A stretch of DNA of 64,000 bases from Clostridia bacterium (lineage in GTDB: Bacteria > Bacillota > Clostridia > Oscillospirales > Acutalibacteraceae), in NCBI GenBank assembly GCA_017399535.1, contig JAFQBX010000018.1, forward strand, positions 62,001 through 126,000. The letters are read 5' to 3'. A model generated the notes under the pieces. The model ran no database searches and was not told the origin of the DNA. It worked only from the letters and a program-made list of their open reading frames with translations. A program made the translations under genes and the position numbers. Position 1 is the first letter of the stretch, and every line of letters begins with the position of its first letter. Below are positions 1 to 8,288 of the stretch, one piece after another.

Positions 1-563
1 AGATATTTTGCCATTGCGCCGACATTCTTAGAAATAGACATCTTGTTGTCATTGAGGATTATTATCAGGTTTTCTTTGGAACGTCCAATGTTATTCAAAG
101 CTTCATACGCCAAACCGCCCGTAAGAGCGCCGTCACCTATTACGCAAATAACCCTACCCTCTTTACCAAGCATAGAGTTTGCTTTTGCAATACCAAATCC
201 GCTCGATAAAGACGTACTGCTGTGACCTGAAATAAACGGATCATAAATACTTTCATTTGGATTCATGAAGCCCGAAAGTCCGTCGGCTTTTCTTAATGTA
301 GAAAATTTATCATAACGTCCCGTAAGCATCTTATGAACATAACTCTGATGTCCAACGTCAAATATAACAGAGTCCTCAGGGCAGTTAAAAACGAAATGCA
401 AAGCAACGGTCAACTCAACAACACCTAAATTAGATGCGAGATGGCCGCCTGTATTTGATACCGTTGAAACAAGCTCACTTCTGATTTCATCACAAAGTTT
501 AGGTAGCTCGTTTTCGGAAATTTTCTTTAAATCGTCAGGACTCTTAATATCTTTTAAAAACAT
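1..563 (-). CDS. dxs: 1-deoxy-D-xylulose-5-phosphate synthase, N-terminal part
   Basis: First enzyme of the MEP isoprenoid pathway, condensing pyruvate with glyceraldehyde 3-phosphate using thiamine diphosphate, in the cytoplasm. The 187 visible residues show GGHLASN (39-45), DVGHQ (69-73), SGHSSTS (112-118) and the TPP/Mg motif GDGALTGG (143-150) followed by NDNK (171-174), all typical of Dxs. The gene leaves the window at its left edge, so the central and C-terminal transketolase-like domains are not seen. The ATG at 563 lies 17 bases after ispA and has only a weak upstream AGTGG. It is the last visible gene of the nusB operon. Identification is firm. Confidence 0.95.
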   Translation of the reverse strand, partial: MFLKDIKSPDDLKKISENELPKLCDEIRSELVSTVSNTGGHLASNLGVVELTVALHFVFNCPEDSVIFDVGHQSYVHKMLTGRYDKFSTLRKADGLSGFMNPNESIYDPFISGHSSTSLSSGFGIAKANSMLGKEGRVICVIGDGALTGGLAYEALNNIGRSKENLIIILNDNKMSISKNVGAMAKY

Positions 564-580
564 TATATAACCACTTTATT

Positions 581-1459
581 TTAATTATTTCTATATGCCA
601 GATAATCGGCTAAATCACACAAATCATTTGCTTTATCGCCTAAAAAAGCAAGAGATTCCTTTGCCGCTTTTGTCAATTCGCAAATCTTATTTTCCGCATC
701 TTCGATAGATAAAAATGATAAGAATGTTGATTTGTTTTCCTCTTTGTCACTGCCAATCGGCTTACCGAGTAATTCACGATCACCGATGACGTCGAGAATG
801 TCATCGCGAATTTGGAATGCCAGACCGATATTTTCGGCATATTTTAAGCACAAATCAATCTCGTCATCACTTGCTCCGCCGAGAATACAGCCAATTTTTA
901 CAGCCGCTTCAATAAGTTTGCCCGTTTTTAATCGTTGTAAAAGTATTAGCGTATCAAGCGGAATTTGCTTGTTTTCACTTTCTAAATCAATGACCTGACC
1001 GCCAACCATACCGTTTATTCCACAGCGTTCGGCTAGACAAGCGATTGATTTGACAATTTTATCGCTATCCGCGTTCATTTTCGCCATTATTTCGAATGCA
1101 AGGGATTGCAACCCATCACCTGCAAGCAAAGCGATATCCTCACCAAAAGCAATATGGCACGATGGTTTTCCACGCCTGAAATCATCATTGTCCATGCAAG
1201 GCAGGTCATCGTGAATGAGTGAGTATGTATGTATCATCTCGATTGCACAAGCGGCAGGAACAGAAACGCCGAAATCGTCGCTGAAAATGCGGCAAAATTC
1301 CATTAAAAGCGCAGGTCTGATTCTCTTTCCTCCTGCGGATAAGCTGTGATTCGCGGCGTTAATTACCGACGAATATTCAACAGTGTTTTCTGGAATGAAC
1401 TCGCCGATATGTTCATCAAAAACACGCGAATATTTTAACAACAAACTTTCAGCGCTCAT
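581..1459 (-). CDS. ispA: Farnesyl diphosphate synthase (polyprenyl synthetase)
   Basis: 292-residue short-chain trans-prenyltransferase that extends DMAPP with IPP to C15 (possibly C20) diphosphate, a precursor of undecaprenyl phosphate and quinones. Visible marks are GGKRIRP (43-49), the first Asp-rich motif HDDLPCMDNDD (83-93) and the second, DDILD (219-223). Tyr79, five residues before the first Asp, is the small-pocket arrangement of FPP synthases such as E. coli IspA, so C15 is the likely product (inference). The ATG shares one base with the xseB stop (TAATG), so the two are translationally coupled. Length and motifs are normal. Confidence 0.95.
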   Translation of the reverse strand: MSAESLLLKYSRVFDEHIGEFIPENTVEYSSVINAANHSLSAGGKRIRPALLMEFCRIFSDDFGVSVPAACAIEMIHTYSLIHDDLPCMDNDDFRRGKPSCHIAFGEDIALLAGDGLQSLAFEIMAKMNADSDKIVKSIACLAERCGINGMVGGQVIDLESENKQIPLDTLILLQRLKTGKLIEAAVKIGCILGGASDDEIDLCLKYAENIGLAFQIRDDILDVIGDRELLGKPIGSDKEENKSTFLSFLSIEDAENKICELTKAAKESLAFLGDKANDLCDLADYLAYRNN

Positions 1460-1662
1460 TATTCATTTTCTCCCGAAGAAATTTCAACAATATTCGTGAT
1501 TTTCAGTTGAGCGTTATTCAGTTTTTCGTTGCAAATCTTTGCGAGGGTTGTTCCTTCATCAAACAATTCCATTGATGCTTCAAGCTCACAATCACCCTTT
1601 TCGAGAGTTGTAACTATTTCTTCGAGGCGTGAAAGCATTTCGCTAAATTTCTTTTCACTCAT
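1459..1662 (-). CDS. xseB: Exodeoxyribonuclease VII small subunit
   Basis: 67-residue XseB, the small helical subunit that decorates XseA in the exonuclease degrading single-stranded DNA to short acid-soluble oligonucleotides. The body (SEKKFSEMLSRLEEIV, then LEKGDCELEASMELFDEG) is the family signature. The frame is open further upstream to 1740, but that part lies inside the end of xseA; the ATG at 1662 gives the usual length and N-terminus and overlaps the xseA stop by 8 bases. Position between xseA and ispA is the common Firmicute order. Confidence 0.92.
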   Translation of the reverse strand: MSEKKFSEMLSRLEEIVTTLEKGDCELEASMELFDEGTTLAKICNEKLNNAQLKITNIVEISSGENE

Positions 1663-2878
1663 TGATATTCTCCTCATTAGTGGATTTAACGGTACATTCT
1701 GCCTTTCCGTCGGCGAGAATGAGAAGTAAACTATCTCCAATATTTATTGATTTAACCGATTTTATCGGCTTACTATCCTTATACGCTACCGAGTATCCGC
1801 GAGAAATGGTCGCAAGTGGACTTAGTGCGTTCAGTTTGGCGCATTTTTCGGCAAAGCATTCACTATTCTGATGTAATAGAGTCGAGTAAGCGCTTGATAG
1901 TTTGTTAAAAGTAAAATTCAGTTTTTCGCTCAAATTGGAAAGATAGTTGATCGGATTTTTAAGCACGTAATTTTCGGCATAGAATTTCAGCCGTGCTTTA
2001 TGCTGATTGATAATATTCAAATATGCCGTTTCGAGATTATCTTCCGTTTTTGCGAGTAGATACTTTACATCGGTGATATCAGGAACGGCAAGTTCGGCGG
2101 CTGCGGAAGGTGTTGGTGCTCGTAAATCGGCAACAAAATCGGAAATAGTGTAGTCAATTTCGTGTCCGACAGCCGAAATAACAGGAATTCTTGACCGAAA
2201 TATTTCACGTGCAAGCTCCTCGTCATTAAATGCCCACAAATCTTCAATAGAGCCGCCACCGCGACCGATAATGATAACGTCAGCCGCATTTGTATCGTTT
2301 ACCCTTTTTACCGCGTCAATCAACTGCTCGGCGGCACCGTCGCCCTGAACGAGCACGGGGCACATAATCATTTCGGCGCATGGGAAACGACGGGTTAAAA
2401 CATTCGTAATATCCTGAATTGCCGCACCTGTAGGTGAAGTGATTACAGCAATTTTTTCGGGATAGCTTGGTATTTTCTTTTTATATTTCTCGTCAAAAAG
2501 TCCTTCTGCCTTCAACTTTTCAACAAGCTGCTCAAAGGCAATCTGCAAAGCGCCGACACCATCGGGCTGCATATCCTCGATATAAAACTGAAAACTGCCA
2601 TCTCTTTCGAAAAGCGATGCCCTACCCCTGCATATTACCTTCATTCCGTTTTGCGGCTCAAATTTAATCCTGGCTGCGCTTGAACGGAACATAACGGCTT
2701 TAATAGCCGCCTTTTCATCCTTTAAAGTGAGATAAAAATGCCCTGTTTTGTAATGATTAGTAAAATTCGAAATCTCGCCCACAACATAAATATAGTTGAG
2801 ATACGGGTCATTGTCGATAATATTTTTAACATAATTATTTAATTGTGAAACTGTATAAGTGAGCTTATCACTACTCAT
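1655..2878 (-). CDS. xseA: Exodeoxyribonuclease VII large subunit
   Basis: 407-residue catalytic subunit of exonuclease VII, active on single-stranded DNA in repair. Residues 1-100 form the OB-fold DNA-binding domain (TYTVSQLNNYVKNII, VVGEISNFT). The catalytic region shows GRGGGSIEDLWAFNDE (205-220), VISAVGHEIDYT (233-244) and DLRAPTPSAAAE (251-262), all hallmark motifs. The C-terminal third is a long helical section that binds XseB. Its start overlaps the preceding TsaD-like gene by 4 bases (ATGA) and its end overlaps xseB, so it sits in the middle of a tightly packed operon. Confidence 0.96.
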   Translation of the reverse strand: MSSDKLTYTVSQLNNYVKNIIDNDPYLNYIYVVGEISNFTNHYKTGHFYLTLKDEKAAIKAVMFRSSAARIKFEPQNGMKVICRGRASLFERDGSFQFYIEDMQPDGVGALQIAFEQLVEKLKAEGLFDEKYKKKIPSYPEKIAVITSPTGAAIQDITNVLTRRFPCAEMIMCPVLVQGDGAAEQLIDAVKRVNDTNAADVIIIGRGGGSIEDLWAFNDEELAREIFRSRIPVISAVGHEIDYTISDFVADLRAPTPSAAAELAVPDITDVKYLLAKTEDNLETAYLNIINQHKARLKFYAENYVLKNPINYLSNLSEKLNFTFNKLSSAYSTLLHQNSECFAEKCAKLNALSPLATISRGYSVAYKDSKPIKSVKSINIGDSLLLILADGKAECTVKSTNEENINE

Positions 2879-3804
2879 ATTTGTTTCTCCTTCAAGGCAG
2901 CTAAAACAGCTATACCAACCGCATTATCTGATGAAAATTCGGGTTTTGCAAAGCTGCATTCGTACTTTTCAATCATGCATTTTCTGATTATGGAATTGCT
3001 CATAACTCCACCTGCATAAACAAGCGGCAACCGACCATATTCATTCAAAATCATCGCGGTCATATTATCAACGACAGAAAGCGTATAACTAACGGCATAC
3101 TTTGCAATATCCTCTTTACCAGCGCCTTCGTTGTGCATTTTTATACACTTATTTTCAACACCCGAAAAACTCGGATTCAGTCCGGAAAATGACGGCTTAA
3201 TCTTAAATTCAGCGTTACTCTTGCACGCGAGCTCATCAATATATTTTCCGCATGGAAACGGAAGTCCAAGCATAACTCCTGCTCTGTCAATCGACTGACC
3301 CGCTTTTAAATCGCTTGAACTTGCTATAACGTTGCATTTAATTATCTTTTCCTCATCGGGCTCAACGATTATGGCATCACTAGTACCGCCCGAAAAATGA
3401 AACGCAATAAATCTTTGGTCGATTAAATTAAGCTTATTGCAGGAATAAAGTGCGGCCGCAACGTGACCTCTTTGATGCGAAAATGTAAAAAGCTTCGCAT
3501 TTAGTGCGCCGGAAATCGCCTCGGCAATCGTTTGACCAACCATAAAGCAAGGCATATAGCTACCATCGTTATCGCACGGCGAAATCGAAACACCAACCGA
3601 TGAAATATCGGTCGTAATCTTAAAAGCTTCCTTCAAAAGCTCCCTGATTTGCATGGTATGATGGAACACAGCGTCGCTTTGTCTAAGCCCTTTTTCGCCA
3701 CTTTTCACCGGCAAAAGCTTTTTAAAATTATAAGCTATTTTATTTTCCTCGTCGTATAAAGCGACAGAGGTCGTATAATTGCTGGTATCAATACCTAAAA
3801 TCAT
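2875..3804 (-). CDS. TsaD/Kae1-family (peptidase M22-like) paralogue
   Basis: 309-residue protein of the ASKHA-fold TsaD/TsaB family. The N-terminus MILGIDTSNYTTSVALYDEE is the phosphate-1 loop, HQRGH (110-114) keeps the HxxxH metal pair, and HFSGGTSDA and YAGGVMSNS are the later nucleotide-binding loops. Authentic TsaD (tRNA N6-threonylcarbamoyladenosine synthesis) is usually a little longer and carries HMEGH or HLEGH; here the motif reads HQRGH. Clostridia often have such a second TsaD-like gene beside xseA/nusB, so I read it as a paralogue of unknown function rather than the essential tsaD. Overlaps of 4 bases with nusB and xseA place it in the same transcript. Confidence 0.8.
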   Translation of the reverse strand: MILGIDTSNYTTSVALYDEENKIAYNFKKLLPVKSGEKGLRQSDAVFHHTMQIRELLKEAFKITTDISSVGVSISPCDNDGSYMPCFMVGQTIAEAISGALNAKLFTFSHQRGHVAAALYSCNKLNLIDQRFIAFHFSGGTSDAIIVEPDEEKIIKCNVIASSSDLKAGQSIDRAGVMLGLPFPCGKYIDELACKSNAEFKIKPSFSGLNPSFSGVENKCIKMHNEGAGKEDIAKYAVSYTLSVVDNMTAMILNEYGRLPLVYAGGVMSNSIIRKCMIEKYECSFAKPEFSSDNAVGIAVLAALKEKQI

Positions 3805-4196
3805 GATTTTGACTTAATTATTGCGCCTAATATTCCGTTGATGAAGCCGGGCTCGTCGTCTCCGCAATATTTCTTAGCCAATTCGACTGCTTCGTTAGCA
3901 ACAACTCCGTCGGGAGTTTCGTCGCAAAAGTTAATTTCATATACCGCAAGGCGCAGGATAGCAAGAGCAGTTTTTGATATTCTGCCTACGCTCCAACCCT
4001 TTAAATTCTGTGAAATTTTATCATCAATAGCTTCCATATTATCAATAACGCCGTTAATAAGCCCTGTTGCAAACGCGTTAATCTTTACTCCTTCACATTC
4101 CTCAGAAAGAGCGATAAGAGCTGCCGCCGGCTCGTCGTTTATCGATTTTTCGAATATAATTGCAAATGCTTTTTCTCTTGCCTCAGTACGAATCAT
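3801..4196 (-). CDS. nusB: Transcription antitermination factor NusB
   Basis: 131-residue all-helical NusB, which binds boxA RNA with NusE/S10 in antitermination complexes, mainly on rRNA operons. The start MIRTEAREKAFAIIFE and the C-terminal LRLAVYEINF, NEAVELAKKYC and FINGILGAI are family features. ATG at 4196 follows AAAGGTAG. It is the first gene of the operon running to dxs, with a clear sigma-A promoter upstream. The Asp23-like gene immediately upstream matches the Bacillus yqhY-nusB order, but a strong terminator separates the two here. Confidence 0.93.
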   Translation of the reverse strand: MIRTEAREKAFAIIFEKSINDEPAAALIALSEECEGVKINAFATGLINGVIDNMEAIDDKISQNLKGWSVGRISKTALAILRLAVYEINFCDETPDGVVANEAVELAKKYCGDDEPGFINGILGAIIKSKS

Positions 4197-4232
4197 AAAA
4201 ATTTTAACTACCTTTCATTGTTTATCCTGAAT

Positions 4233-4261
4233 ATTATACATTATATGCAAAAAAAATGCAA
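4233..4261 (-). promoter_or_regulatory. Sigma-A promoter of the nusB operon
   Basis: On the minus strand TTGCAT (4261-4256), a 17-base spacer and TATAAT (4238-4233). The 37 bases to the nusB ATG leave room for a short leader only. It lies just after the terminator of the upstream gene, so it should drive nusB through dxs. Confidence 0.75.
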
Positions 4262-4273
4262 TACAGATATATA

Positions 4274-4305
4274 AAAAGAACGATGCTAATTTGCATCGTT
4301 CTTTT
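4274..4305 (-). terminator. Intrinsic terminator after the Asp23-like gene
   Basis: Perfect 13-bp stem (4274-4286 with 4293-4305) around the loop TAATTT, with A/T-rich flanks giving a U-tract on either strand. It lies 15 bases after the Asp23-like stop and before the nusB promoter, so it separates the two units. Confidence 0.85.
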
Positions 4306-4319
4306 GCTCTAATATGTGA

Positions 4320-4667
4320 TTATTTATCGTCTTCGTTAATTTCGATATCGACAACGTGAATATTGATTTTTGTAACTGCCTTACCCGTCATATTCTGTAA
4401 AGTTTCTTTAATAGTTTTTTGAGCGTTTTCGCATACGGTGACAATTTCTGCACCTTCTTTTAACTTAACGAAAACGTCGATAAACATTGCATTATTGCTG
4501 AATTTAGCGATAACCGATTTTGCCGATTTACCTTTTATCAAGCCCTTTATATTTGTAGGTTTAAATGCCAATTCGGCAATTCCATCTACTTCAAGTGCTG
4601 CAGTTGCAACCATTTTTGTTATAACATCTTCGGAAATTGCGATTCCTGTATCGTTTTTATATCCCAT
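4320..4667 (-). CDS. yqhY: Asp23/Gls24 family protein (YqhY-like)
   Basis: 115-residue Asp23-domain protein. The family is cytoplasmic and membrane-associated; YqhY in Bacillus lies beside the acetyl-CoA carboxylase genes and affects fatty-acid synthesis, while other members respond to envelope stress. Visible are the N-terminal GIAISEDVITKMVATAALEV, the middle FIDVFVKLKEGAEI and the C-terminal INIHVVDIEI, which alternate as in the domain. ATG follows AAAGGAGG at ideal spacing. The position between spoIIIAH and nusB matches the Bacillus neighbourhood except that accB and accC are absent. The molecular role here is unproven. Confidence 0.85.
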   Translation of the reverse strand: MGYKNDTGIAISEDVITKMVATAALEVDGIAELAFKPTNIKGLIKGKSAKSVIAKFSNNAMFIDVFVKLKEGAEIVTVCENAQKTIKETLQNMTGKAVTKINIHVVDIEINEDDK

Positions 4668-4690
4668 AAGAAATAACCTCCTTTTTGACT

Positions 4691-4718
4691 ATTATAACAC
4701 AAAAAATCAGTAAAACAA
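4691..4718 (-). promoter_or_regulatory. Sigma-A-like promoter of the Asp23-like gene
   Basis: TTGTTT (4718-4713), a 16-base spacer and a perfect TATAAT (4696-4691) on the minus strand. It overlaps a weak AT-rich hairpin (4709-4730 with U-tract at 4701-4706) at the end of spoIIIAH that may act as terminator for the sporulation operon. Confidence 0.6.
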
Positions 4719-4725
4719 CTGTTTT

Positions 4726-5259
4726 TTACTCAACAGCGATAATTTTAATATTTTCTGAAGTAAATTCGGTCTGCTCACTGACAATTTCGTTTATCTGCAT
4801 AGTCTGTTGAGATGTGACTTCCTTTGCTTTAATAATAATATTTGCGCTTTTTTCATTCAGTACAGCGATGCATTTTTCGAAGCCCTTTGCTTTAATTAAG
4901 GTTTCTATGTTCGCCTCTTTTTCTATGTTAAGTGCAATTGCACTCTTGTTTTTCTCTGCCTTTTGCCTTGATTCGCTTGACGAGTTCTTATCGCTGATTA
5001 TTTCGTTAAGCTCTGCAATTGTATTCTTTCGTGATTTTTCCCTATCACCTACCGCAATAGAAAAGTAATCCTGTTCATCGGTTGTCGAAACGGTGTTATT
5101 AACATAAATAGATTTTCCAAGGTCGGCATCGTTCTTATTCGAATTTTGAGTAATGCCGTTTCCTTGATATTGCCAGTTAAGATAAATAGCAGCAGAAAGC
5201 GCCAATACAAGCCCACACATTACAATTGATTTTTTATTGATGATAACTGATTTTCTCAT
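4726..5259 (-). CDS. spoIIIAH: Stage III sporulation protein AH
   Basis: 177-residue single-pass membrane protein of the engulfing mother cell. Its extracellular part, a YscJ/FliF-like fold, binds forespore SpoIIQ to build the channel or feeding tube between the two cells. Residues 13-29 form the membrane segment after a short basic N-terminus (MRKSVIINKK); a Ser/Asn-rich linker follows, then the ring-building domain ending NEIVSEQTEFTSENIKIIAV. Last gene of the spoIIIA operon, 14 bases after spoIIIAG, with SD AAAGGGG. Somewhat shorter than the Bacillus protein, as in many Clostridia. Confidence 0.9.
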   Translation of the reverse strand: MRKSVIINKKSIVMCGLVLALSAAIYLNWQYQGNGITQNSNKNDADLGKSIYVNNTVSTTDEQDYFSIAVGDREKSRKNTIAELNEIISDKNSSSESRQKAEKNKSAIALNIEKEANIETLIKAKGFEKCIAVLNEKSANIIIKAKEVTSQQTMQINEIVSEQTEFTSENIKIIAVE

Positions 5260-5273
5260 AATATATTTCCCCT

Positions 5274-5819
5274 TTAATTTAATTTTTTAGATACAAATAT
5301 TTTACTGCTGCTGATGTCCAGAGCGGCCATTACTGCCGATTTAATTTCATCATCAATTTGGACACCGTTATAATCATAAATAATTACCACGCCTCTTATT
5401 TTCGGCGATAGTGTCGTTACTATTAAGGGTCTCTCATTACCTGATGAATCCTCGACAATTATGTATTTTTCACTTGAATTATCCTTCTTTTTTGTTTCAG
5501 AATTGTTTTCGTTAGTGTAATCATTTGATATATCCTTCTCATTCAGATATACATATTCATACGATGAATCGAGAGTAACTATTACCTTTGAATTATCATT
5601 TCCTGTCAGCGACTTTATAATTTCAGTAATTTTGGATTCTATCAGTGAGCAATATTCGCTTTCCGAAAGGTTCGCTTCGGGGCTGATGGAAGCTTCATTT
5701 GCATCATTTTTTGTGAACATATCAGAAATAAATATTAGCAAAATGCCAATAATTCCAATAACAAATATTGTCATAGAAACCTTTTTGTTATTAAGCAGTA
5801 ATTTTAGCGAACTATTCAA
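5274..5819 (-). CDS. spoIIIAG: Stage III sporulation protein AG
   Basis: 181-residue protein with one N-terminal membrane helix (about 16-32) and an extracellular domain that in Bacillus forms a large secretin-like ring in the mother cell-forespore channel. The sequence shows the acidic Ser/Asn-rich insertion (about 95-115) and the C-terminal ring-building segment PKIRGVVIIYDYNGVQI. The start is TTG at 5819, preceded by AAGGTGAT at good spacing; it overlaps the spoIIIAF end by 8 bases, favouring coupled translation. Confidence 0.9.
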   Translation of the reverse strand: MNSSLKLLLNNKKVSMTIFVIGIIGILLIFISDMFTKNDANEASISPEANLSESEYCSLIESKITEIIKSLTGNDNSKVIVTLDSSYEYVYLNEKDISNDYTNENNSETKKKDNSSEKYIIVEDSSGNERPLIVTTLSPKIRGVVIIYDYNGVQIDDEIKSAVMAALDISSSKIFVSKKLN

Positions 5820-6213
5820 TTTTAATCACCTTGCATTTTATTCCGAATTTTTCATAAACAGCGTCCCGAATTATATTTACGTCACCATTCGTGACCGATA
5901 AAATTACCTCTGAATCGCTGATTTGAGTGCGACAATGGGTGTCATATACGCTTTCAATATATGAATCGATATCGTCGCTTATTCTATCGCCCAGCATTTG
6001 ATTGAAAACGCTGCTTTCAGTAACAATTTCGTCGCTGTTAAATTCAAAATCAAATTCAATAGTCATTATCGAAGCGACAATAATAGAGACGATAATAATC
6101 TTTGACATCATGATTAAATGCGGCCTGTATTTATTATCAGGAAAGCACAATGACAGGACAGAAATAAACACAGATACAACCGAAATTGACACTAATACCG
6201 AATTAAAGTCCAT
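5812..6213 (-). CDS. spoIIIAF: Stage III sporulation protein AF
   Basis: 133-residue protein with two N-terminal membrane helices (VLVSISVVSVFISVLSLC and IIIVSIIVASIMT) and a C-terminal extracellular domain ending VYEKFGIKCKVIKIE, the layout of SpoIIIAF. The frame stays open upstream to 6276, but the ATG at 6213 (MDFNSVL) overlaps the spoIIIAE stop as TAATG and gives the family length. Its function is as a structural part of the SpoIIIA-SpoIIQ transenvelope complex. Confidence 0.87.
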   Translation of the reverse strand: MDFNSVLVSISVVSVFISVLSLCFPDNKYRPHLIMMSKIIIVSIIVASIMTIEFDFEFNSDEIVTESSVFNQMLGDRISDDIDSYIESVYDTHCRTQISDSEVILSVTNGDVNIIRDAVYEKFGIKCKVIKIE

Positions 6214-7304
6214 TATTTTACACCACCAAAAACAAGGATAGCCGAAATTGATAAAACCATACCGATAAATACACATATAGTCGCCGAAAGCAGTACCGTA
6301 ATAACATCGTCAAAAGCGACTATTATACCTTGACCAATATCGTTTTCTGTACCAAATGATATTACCTGGCATAATTTTATCCCTATTTTCCAAACCAGAA
6401 GCTCAGCTATCACCGGCAAAAACATAATTACTATTACTATTATCGCAAACAGTCCAATCCCTGACTTCATAACTGTTAATGAGCCGATTACGGTGTTCAT
6501 AACCTCGCCGACATATCCGCCGACAACGGGCACAGATGAACCAACTATAAACTTACCTGTTTTAATAGCAACCGTATCAGCGGCAGAAGTTATTATTGAT
6601 TGCACAGACGTAATTGCAGTAAAAATCGACGTAATCAGCCCAAGTATCCATATAATCAGTTTTTTAACCGAATTGAGCAGATTATTAAATATTCCGTCAC
6701 TTACCGAGGATACAACTTTCATTGTGAAAATAGAGGCAGAAAGCGGGGTCAAAACCGACTTTGAGACAAACACCGTAATCTCGGTAAAAAAATATGTAGT
6801 TGAGGTATATGCAACCGCCGATGTGCCCGGATTTGACGTAACCAAAAATGATGCAAAAATCGGTAAAAACGAAAACATGAACACGCCACTTGAATTAAGG
6901 CATTCCGTGACCGAAAATATTATATTTTTAAGCGGTTCAGCAATTGTAACGCAGATAATTAGCGAACAAATAATCTGTGCAATTTTTTTAGTTTCCGGCT
7001 TTTCTATAAGTAATTGTAAAGAACTGCTTATTGTTAATATTAAAAGCAATGTTAAAACCGATTTGAACGGTAAGCTATAATCAGAAAATGCAACCTTTAT
7101 TAGAGCAAAAACGCCGTCATTGCTGATAATATCAATTACATCCTGAAAGCTGTCAATTTCGTATTCCGTGTCAATTAACGTGTCCTTTACTTCATTGGGA
7201 ATTATGTCATAAACCGAACTGAAATCATCCTCTTCAGCATAGCAATTTATCGGAAACAAGATTAGTATAATAACAGAAAAAACGATTGATAATATTTTCT
7301 TCAT
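6213..7304 (-). CDS. spoIIIAE: Stage III sporulation protein AE
   Basis: 363-residue polytopic membrane protein, the largest SpoIIIA component. A cleavable-looking signal sequence (MKKILSIVFSVIILILF...CYAEE) is followed by an exported segment and several hydrophobic helices, including VLTLLLILTISSSLQLLIE, LIIWILGLITSIFTAITSV and LFAIIVIVIMFLPVIAELLV. This is the usual SpoIIIAE architecture, proposed to form a pore in the mother-cell membrane facing the forespore. ATG overlaps the spoIIIAD stop by 4 bases. Confidence 0.93.
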   Translation of the reverse strand: MKKILSIVFSVIILILFPINCYAEEDDFSSVYDIIPNEVKDTLIDTEYEIDSFQDVIDIISNDGVFALIKVAFSDYSLPFKSVLTLLLILTISSSLQLLIEKPETKKIAQIICSLIICVTIAEPLKNIIFSVTECLNSSGVFMFSFLPIFASFLVTSNPGTSAVAYTSTTYFFTEITVFVSKSVLTPLSASIFTMKVVSSVSDGIFNNLLNSVKKLIIWILGLITSIFTAITSVQSIITSAADTVAIKTGKFIVGSSVPVVGGYVGEVMNTVIGSLTVMKSGIGLFAIIVIVIMFLPVIAELLVWKIGIKLCQVISFGTENDIGQGIIVAFDDVITVLLSATICVFIGMVLSISAILVFGGVK

Positions 7305-7690
7305 ATATTAAATAGTCCTTGTATTATTTCAACGAGTTTTTCGACAATCGGCAGAGTAAGCGAAAGTAGGATTACCTTTGTCACAACGTCAATACATACC
7401 GCAATCGAGCCATTTCCACTATCTTTACAAATATTTGACGTAAGGTCGGATAACACGCATATCACGATAGCTTTAAGCAGTATTTTTACAAATTCAGGTG
7501 CATAATCAATCGTTCCGAGCGAATCCATTATATTTTCGATCAAGCCAAATAGATAATTTATTGCAACGGTGATTATAATTACAGCAAAAATTATTATTAA
7601 AAGCACAGAATATGTTGGATTATTTTGCTTAATCAAGATCGCGAGTACAGATACAATTACCGAAATTATGATTATAGAAAATATATTCAT
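7301..7690 (-). CDS. spoIIIAD: Stage III sporulation protein AD
   Basis: 129-residue, almost wholly hydrophobic protein with about four membrane helices, of the SpoIIIAC/AD family. Starts MNIFSIIIISVIVSVLAILI and contains the conserved DYAPEFVKILLKAIVICVL region. It overlaps spoIIIAC upstream and spoIIIAE downstream by 4 bases each. Family proteins are inner parts of the SpoIIIA export complex. Confidence 0.92.
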   Translation of the reverse strand: MNIFSIIIISVIVSVLAILIKQNNPTYSVLLIIIFAVIIITVAINYLFGLIENIMDSLGTIDYAPEFVKILLKAIVICVLSDLTSNICKDSGNGSIAVCIDVVTKVILLSLTLPIVEKLVEIIQGLFNI

Positions 7691-7887
7691 AAATCAAACA
7701 TCTTTTTTACAGTATCGAAAAGGTTACTGATTTCACCTATTATCATCATCATTACCACAATCAGACCTGCAATCGTTGTCATCATCGCTTGGTCCTCTCT
7801 ACCCGAACGAATGAGCAACTGATTAAATACGGCTACGATAATGCCGATAGCGGCTATTTTGAATATAAAATCAACGTCCATGACCAA
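7687..7887 (-). CDS. spoIIIAC: Stage III sporulation protein AC
   Basis: 66-residue, two-helix membrane protein. The body DVDFIFKIAAIGIIVAVFNQLL, then GREDQAMMTTIAGLIVVMMM, is the near-invariant SpoIIIAC sequence. It sits 11 bases after spoIIIAB and overlaps spoIIIAD by 4. Short but unmistakable, and part of the same complex. Confidence 0.93.
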   Translation of the reverse strand: MVMDVDFIFKIAAIGIIVAVFNQLLIRSGREDQAMMTTIAGLIVVMMMIIGEISNLFDTVKKMFDL

Positions 7888-7898
7888 CCTCCGTTATT

Positions 7899-8288
7899 TT
7901 AGATAAGCAAAATGAATATAGTAACTCCAATTGATGCTCCCGTTGAAACCACTATCTTCCCCTTTTGTGAAAAATCGTCTTTTTCCTTCTTTTCCCTTTC
8001 GGTAAATTCCTTTATGAGTCGATTACAATCATCGGTAATTAAGGACGAATTTGACGTTGTCAAGCTGTCATAAAACGATTTTAACTGTGATGACTCAATG
8101 TCGCTTAAATATTGATAATTAAAGTTAATAAAATTACCCGATTTAATCGATAACAATGACAATATTTTTTCTAAATTCATCCTCACGTTTTTTATAGCCA
8201 TAATTCGCTTATGCGCAGAAAAATAGATATACAACGACATTGCAATCGGACACAAACTGATAAACAAAATCCCGGTTAATCTAATCAT
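7899..8288 (-). CDS. spoIIIAB: Stage III sporulation protein AB
   Basis: About 129 residues with an N-terminal membrane helix (IRLTGILFISLCPIAMSLYI), a cytoplasmic helical domain and a C-terminal hydrophobic tail (IVVSTGASIGVTIFILL), resembling the GspF-like architecture given for SpoIIIAB. Several in-frame ATGs lie between 8288 and 8324; I choose 8288 (MIRLTG) because it begins at the membrane helix and overlaps the spoIIIAA end by only 8 bases. It is shorter than the Bacillus protein, which is common in Clostridia. SpoIIIAB probably couples the SpoIIIAA ATPase to the membrane complex. Confidence 0.85.
   Translation of the reverse strand: MIRLTGILFISLCPIAMSLYIYFSAHKRIMAIKNVRMNLEKILSLLSIKSGNFINFNYQYLSDIESSQLKSFYDSLTTSNSSLITDDCNRLIKEFTEREKKEKDDFSQKGKIVVSTGASIGVTIFILLI

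Noticed and set aside
1662-1740. Longer N-terminus for xseB
   Set aside because: The extra residues are encoded within the end of xseA and lack similarity to XseB; the ATG at 1662 gives the usual length.
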